DNA from: Bacillota bacterium
Lineage (GTDB): Bacteria; Bacillota; Sulfobacillia; JAJZYS01; JAILZS01
Reading direction: 5' to 3'
DNA: 64,000 bases
Assembly: GCA_023512375.1 (NCBI GenBank)
Contig: JAILZS010000006.1
Span: 1 to 64,000 of the forward strand
The notes beneath the pieces were generated by a model, which searched no databases, was not told where the DNA came from, and worked only from the letters and a program-made list of their open reading frames with translations. Positions within the stretch are counted from its first letter, which is position 1, and the number at the start of each line of letters is the position of its first letter. A program made the position numbers and the translations under genes. Below, piece after piece: positions 60,200 through 64,000 of the stretch.

Positions 60200-61339
60200 T
60201 CACGGGCGTTCGAATAGGGCGGCGGCGCCCATGCCGCCACCGATGCACAGCGTCACCATGCCGCGACGCGCCCGGCGCCGGGCCATCTCGTGTACGAGCG
60301 TGGCCGTGAGGCGGGCGCCGGTCGCCCCCAGGGGGTGGCCGATGGCGATGGCGCCGCCGTTCACGTTCACCCGCTCGCGATCGAGGCCGAGGCGGTCGAT
60401 GACCGCCAGCGTCTGGGAGGCGAAGGCCTCGTTGAGCTCGATCAGGTCGACGTCGTCCAGGCGCCAGCCCGCGCGGCGCAGGGCGCGCGGCACGGCTTCG
60501 ACCGGGCCGATGCCCATGATCTCCGGGTCCACCCCCGCCACCGCGTAGGCGCGCACGAGGGCGAGGGGCGACAGGCCCAGGGAGGCGGCCAGGTCGTCGC
60601 GCATGAGGACCACCGCCGCAGCGCCGTCGCTCGTCTGGGAGGCGTTGCCCGCCGTGACGGTGCCGTCCTGCGAGAAGGCCGGGCGAAGGGCGGCCAGACG
60701 CGCCGCCGACGTGTCGCGCCGCACTCCCTCGTCTGCGTCCAGCCGTCCGTCGGGGAGGTCGACGGCCACCGTCTCGGCGGCGAACCTGCCCGAATCCCAA
60801 GCGGCGGCGGCGCGTCGATGGCTCTCCAAGGCGTAGGCGTCTTGCGCCTCCCGCGATACGGCGAAGCGGCGCGCCACCTCTTCCGCCGTGTGGCCCATGC
60901 CGATGTAGTACTCGGGGTGGGAACGCGCCCACTCGGGGTTGGGGCTGGGGCGGTAGCCGACGGGCGGCACACGGCTCATGCTCTCCACCCCCCCGGCCAG
61001 GACGACGTCGGCCTCTCCCGTCCGGATGCGCTGGGCGGCGATGGCGACCGCCTCCAGGCCGGAGGCGCAGAAACGGTTCACCGTGGCGCCCGGCACGGAC
61101 GCGGGGAGACCCGCCCCCAGGGCGGCCAGGCGCCCCAGGTTGAGCCCCTGCTCCGCCTCGGGGAAGGCGCAGCCGATCACGACGTCGTCCACCATGGACG
61201 CCTCCAAGCCGGGCGTGCGCCGCAGCGCCGCACCCAGGACGAGGGCGGCCAGGTCATCGGGACGCACCCGCCTCAGGCTGCCGCGCGGCGCCCGCCCCAC
61301 CGGCGTGCGCACGGCGGTGACGATGGCGGCTTCGGGCAT
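60200..61339 (-). CDS. fadA: Acetyl-CoA C-acyltransferase (thiolase)
   Basis: [80 protein letters not shown]. Confidence 0.95.
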   Translation of the reverse strand: MPEAAIVTAVRTPVGRAPRGSLRRVRPDDLAALVLGAALRRTPGLEASMVDDVVIGCAFPEAEQGLNLGRLAALGAGLPASVPGATVNRFCASGLEAVAIAAQRIRTGEADVVLAGGVESMSRVPPVGYRPSPNPEWARSHPEYYIGMGHTAEEVARRFAVSREAQDAYALESHRRAAAAWDSGRFAAETVAVDLPDGRLDADEGVRRDTSAARLAALRPAFSQDGTVTAGNASQTSDGAAAVVLMRDDLAASLGLSPLALVRAYAVAGVDPEIMGIGPVEAVPRALRRAGWRLDDVDLIELNEAFASQTLAVIDRLGLDRERVNVNGGAIAIGHPLGATGARLTATLVHEMARRRARRGMVTLCIGGGMGAAALFERP

Positions 61340-61368
61340 GCGACCACCTCCAGTCCGCCTCAGGGCGG

Positions 61369-63744
61369 CTAGTTGCGCAGTGGGCGGCCGGTGCGCAACA
61401 GGTGTTCCATCCGCGCCTGGGTGCGCGGATCTCCGCACAAGCGCAAGAACGCCTCCCGCTCCAGCTCCAGCCACCGCTCCTCCTCCAAGGGCGTGCCCAT
61501 CGCCGCGCCCCCGCCGCACAGGACATGGGCGAAGGCGCGGGCGACGCGGGCGTCGTGCTCGCTGGCGCGGCCCGAGCGCACGAGGGCGTCGACCGCCACG
61601 GACAAGAGCCCCTCCACCTCCCGCCCCGGCGCGGGCAGGACGAGGGGGTCGGGGGGGTGGTAGCCCGCCTCGTCCAGGGCGATCACGGCGCGCCGGGCGG
61701 CGGCGACGCGGTCGTCGGGGTTGAGGACCACTTCGTCCCGCGCCGTGAGAAGTCCCATGGCCTGCGCCTCGGCCGCGCTGCGGGAGACCCGGGCCAAAGC
61801 CACCGTCTGCATGACCCTTAGGGCGAAGGGGGCGGGGTCGACGAAGGCGGCCGAGCCCACGCCGGCGGTCGGGGCGGAGGCGGCCAAGGCCGGCGCCCAG
61901 GGCAGGTCCTCGGGTAGGGCGGCGAGGGCGCGCGCCCACAGCTCCTTCGTGCCCCCGCCCGCCGGCACGAGGCCCGCCCCCGCCTCCACCTGACCCATGT
62001 ACAGCTCGGCCGCCGCCACCACCCGGTCGGCGTGCAGGCACAGCTCGGCCCCGCCGCCCAAGGTGAGGCCGGCGGGCGCCGCCACCACCGGCCGCGGCAG
62101 GTACTTGAGCTCGCGGTATGCCGTCTGCAGTGCGGTCACGTTCTGCTCGATGGCGGCGAAGTCGCCCGCCTGGGCGGCGGCGAGCAGCAGCATGAGGTTG
62201 GCCCCCACGAGCATGCGCTCGGCCTCGGGGGCGGCGAGGACGAGGCCCCGCCAACCGCGCTCCACCTCCCGCGCCGTGCGGTGGATGAGCTCGATGAGCT
62301 CCGGCCCGATGGCCGCCTTCGCGGGGGTGACCCAGAGGCAGGCCACGCCTTCCCCCAGGTCGGTGAGGGTGGCGGCGGGCGCGCGCCAGACGACGTCGCG
62401 GCCGAACAGGTGGACCGCCGCCGCCGGCTCCGCGTCTCCCTCGTACAGGCGCTGGCGCCCGGCCGCGGCGGCCGCGCGCACGAAGGCCGGCACCTCCTCG
62501 CCTTCGGCCTCGACGCGCGCCACCGTCTCGGCCAGTCCCAACGCCGCCCAGGTCTCGAACGGGCCCAGGCGCCAGCCGTAGCCCCAGCGCATGGCGCGGT
62601 CGACGGCCGCGAGGTCGCCTCCCGCCACCTCCTCCGCCCGCTCGGCGCTGTACAGCAGGATGCGCTTCAGGATCGTCCACACGAAGCGCCCGGCGACGTC
62701 GTCGGCGCGCGTGAGCAGGCGCAGGCGCTCGCCCAGATCGGCGACGGCACGCGCCCGCTCGAGGGAGGGGTAGCGTGCCGGCGCGGGCGGACGGTAGGTG
62801 AGGGTGGCGGGGTCGACCACCCACCGCTCCCCGCTCCCCTCCACGCGCCGGTAGAAGCCGCCGCCGGCCTTGTCGCCCACCATGCCCCGCTCCACCATGC
62901 GGCGGACGAAGTCCGGCAGGGCGAAGGCCGCCCGCTCCCGCGGGTCCTCGAGGCGGGCCGCGAGGTGATCGGCCACCCGTACCGCCGTGTCCAGGCCCAC
63001 CACGTCCAGGGTGCGGAAGGTGGCGGAGCGGGGATGGCCGATGAGCGTGCCCGTAAGGGCGTCCACCTCCTCCGGACGTAGGCCGAACTCCTCCATGGCC
63101 GCCAACGTGGCGTGCAGGGCGAAGCCGCCCAGCCGGTTGGCGATGAAGTTGGGCGTGTCGCGCGCCACCACCACGCCCTTGCCGAGGTCGCGCTCCAGCC
63201 ACCGGCGCGCCTGCTCGAGGTAGGCCGGGTCCGTGTCGGGGGCGGGAACGACCTCCACCAGGCGCAGGTAGCGCGGGGGGTTGAAGAAGTGCGTCCCGAG
63301 GAAGCGCGGGCGGGCCGAAGCCGGCAGCGCGGCGGCGATGTCGGCCACCGACAGGCCCGAGGTGTTCGTGCTCAGCAAGGCCGACCCGCCCGCCGCGGCG
63401 GCGGCCCGGCGCCACAGGTCGCGCTTGGTCGCCGCGTCCTCGACGATGGCCTCGATCACCCAATCGGCGTCCGCCAGGCGGCCCATGTCGTCGTCGAAGT
63501 TGCCGGGGCGGATGCGCTCCGCACAGCGGGGGAGGAAGAGGGGCGGCGGGTTCATGGCGGCCAGGCGCTCTACCGCCAAGCGGGCGGGGCGGCTGCGCTC
63601 CCGCCCGCTCCCAGCGGGGTCGACCACGTCCAAGAGGTCGACGGCGACGCCGACGTTGGCCAGATGGGCGGCGATCTGCGCCCCCATCACGCCCGCCCCC
63701 AGCACGGCGGCGCGCCTGAGGGGGGTGGCGGCGGCTCGGCTCAT
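61369..63744 (-). CDS. fadN: 3-hydroxyacyl-CoA dehydrogenase / enoyl-CoA hydratase-like fusion (FadN-type)
   Basis: RRAAVLGAGVMGAQIAAHLANVGVAVDLLDV, FLGTHFFNPPRYLRLVEVVPAPDTD; C-terminal crotonase region GLTLGGGAELCLHADRVVAAAELYMGQVEAGAGLVPAGGGTKE. Confidence 0.93.
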   Translation of the reverse strand: MSRAAATPLRRAAVLGAGVMGAQIAAHLANVGVAVDLLDVVDPAGSGRERSRPARLAVERLAAMNPPPLFLPRCAERIRPGNFDDDMGRLADADWVIEAIVEDAATKRDLWRRAAAAAGGSALLSTNTSGLSVADIAAALPASARPRFLGTHFFNPPRYLRLVEVVPAPDTDPAYLEQARRWLERDLGKGVVVARDTPNFIANRLGGFALHATLAAMEEFGLRPEEVDALTGTLIGHPRSATFRTLDVVGLDTAVRVADHLAARLEDPRERAAFALPDFVRRMVERGMVGDKAGGGFYRRVEGSGERWVVDPATLTYRPPAPARYPSLERARAVADLGERLRLLTRADDVAGRFVWTILKRILLYSAERAEEVAGGDLAAVDRAMRWGYGWRLGPFETWAALGLAETVARVEAEGEEVPAFVRAAAAAGRQRLYEGDAEPAAAVHLFGRDVVWRAPAATLTDLGEGVACLWVTPAKAAIGPELIELIHRTAREVERGWRGLVLAAPEAERMLVGANLMLLLAAAQAGDFAAIEQNVTALQTAYRELKYLPRPVVAAPAGLTLGGGAELCLHADRVVAAAELYMGQVEAGAGLVPAGGGTKELWARALAALPEDLPWAPALAASAPTAGVGSAAFVDPAPFALRVMQTVALARVSRSAAEAQAMGLLTARDEVVLNPDDRVAAARRAVIALDEAGYHPPDPLVLPAPGREVEGLLSVAVDALVRSGRASEHDARVARAFAHVLCGGGAAMGTPLEEERWLELEREAFLRLCGDPRTQARMEHLLRTGRPLRN

Positions 63745-64000
63745 GCCCGAATCCCTCCCAACAGGAGTCGTTCGACGTCCGGGGCGAGCGCCGCCAGCGG
63801 GTAGGGATGGCGGGCCTGCACCCAGGCGGAGACGCATTCGTCCAGGGTGCCGAACACCATGCGGCGGGCCACGCGCGCGTCCACGTCGGCGCGGAATCGC
63901 CCCTCCCGGCGGCCGCGCGCCAGGACGGCGTCGATGCGCTGAACGAAAGGACCGATCGCCTCACGCACAGCGGCGCGGATGGCGGGGTCGGGCTGGCGCA
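63741..64000 (-). CDS. C-terminal part of a TetR-family regulator (FadR-like), truncated by the window edge
   Basis: ...RQPDPAIRAAVREAIGPFVQRIDAVLARGRREGRFRADVDARVARRMVFGTLDECVSAWV; TetR C-terminal pattern; ATGA overlap with fadN. Confidence 0.65.
   Translation of the reverse strand, partial: RQPDPAIRAAVREAIGPFVQRIDAVLARGRREGRFRADVDARVARRMVFGTLDECVSAWVQARHPYPLAALAPDVERLLLGGIRA

Noticed and set aside
58413-64000. Novel pathway at the right end of the window
   Set aside because: The order TetR-family regulator, FadN-type multifunctional protein, thiolase, acyl-CoA dehydrogenase matches the well-known fatty-acid beta-oxidation operon.

Overview
This is a 64 kb window of a very GC-rich, spore-forming Firmicutes-like chromosome. 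The inference rests on spoIIP, yqfC, yqfD and the classic rpsU-yqeY-yqfC-yqfD-phoH-yqfF-ybeY-dgkA-recO-glyQS-ppsR-ppdK-dnaG-sigA macro-region. Most of the window is housekeeping. It includes rpsT, KDG kinase + KDPG aldolase, murJ, spoIIP-lepA-hemW-hrcA-grpE-dnaJ, ddl, htrA, the macro-region above, three tRNAs (Asn, Met, Val), LysE exporter + arginase, trmK, a Nif3-like protein, RNase H, RNase P RNA, and a fadR-fadN-fadA-fadE-like operon at the right edge. Accessory points of interest are: (i) an asparagine synthetase fused to a CofE-like (F420 gamma-glutamyl ligase-like) domain; (ii) 11-bp-phased direct repeats, typical of OmpR-family response-regulator sites, upstream of htrA, of a small protein/ApbE/ferric-reductase-like operon and of a second asparagine synthetase; (iii) a prophage scar (integrase C-terminus plus LLH-like holin) next to tRNA-Val; (iv) a molybdenum hydroxylase large subunit split over three frames; (v) hrcA-grpE-dnaJ with no dnaK; (vi) several genes whose most plausible start codon is CTG or ATT; (vii) a CBS-PAS-HD protein. 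Many long entries in the ORF track are high-GC shadow ORFs and were discarded. All family calls come from reading motifs by eye; no database search was run.
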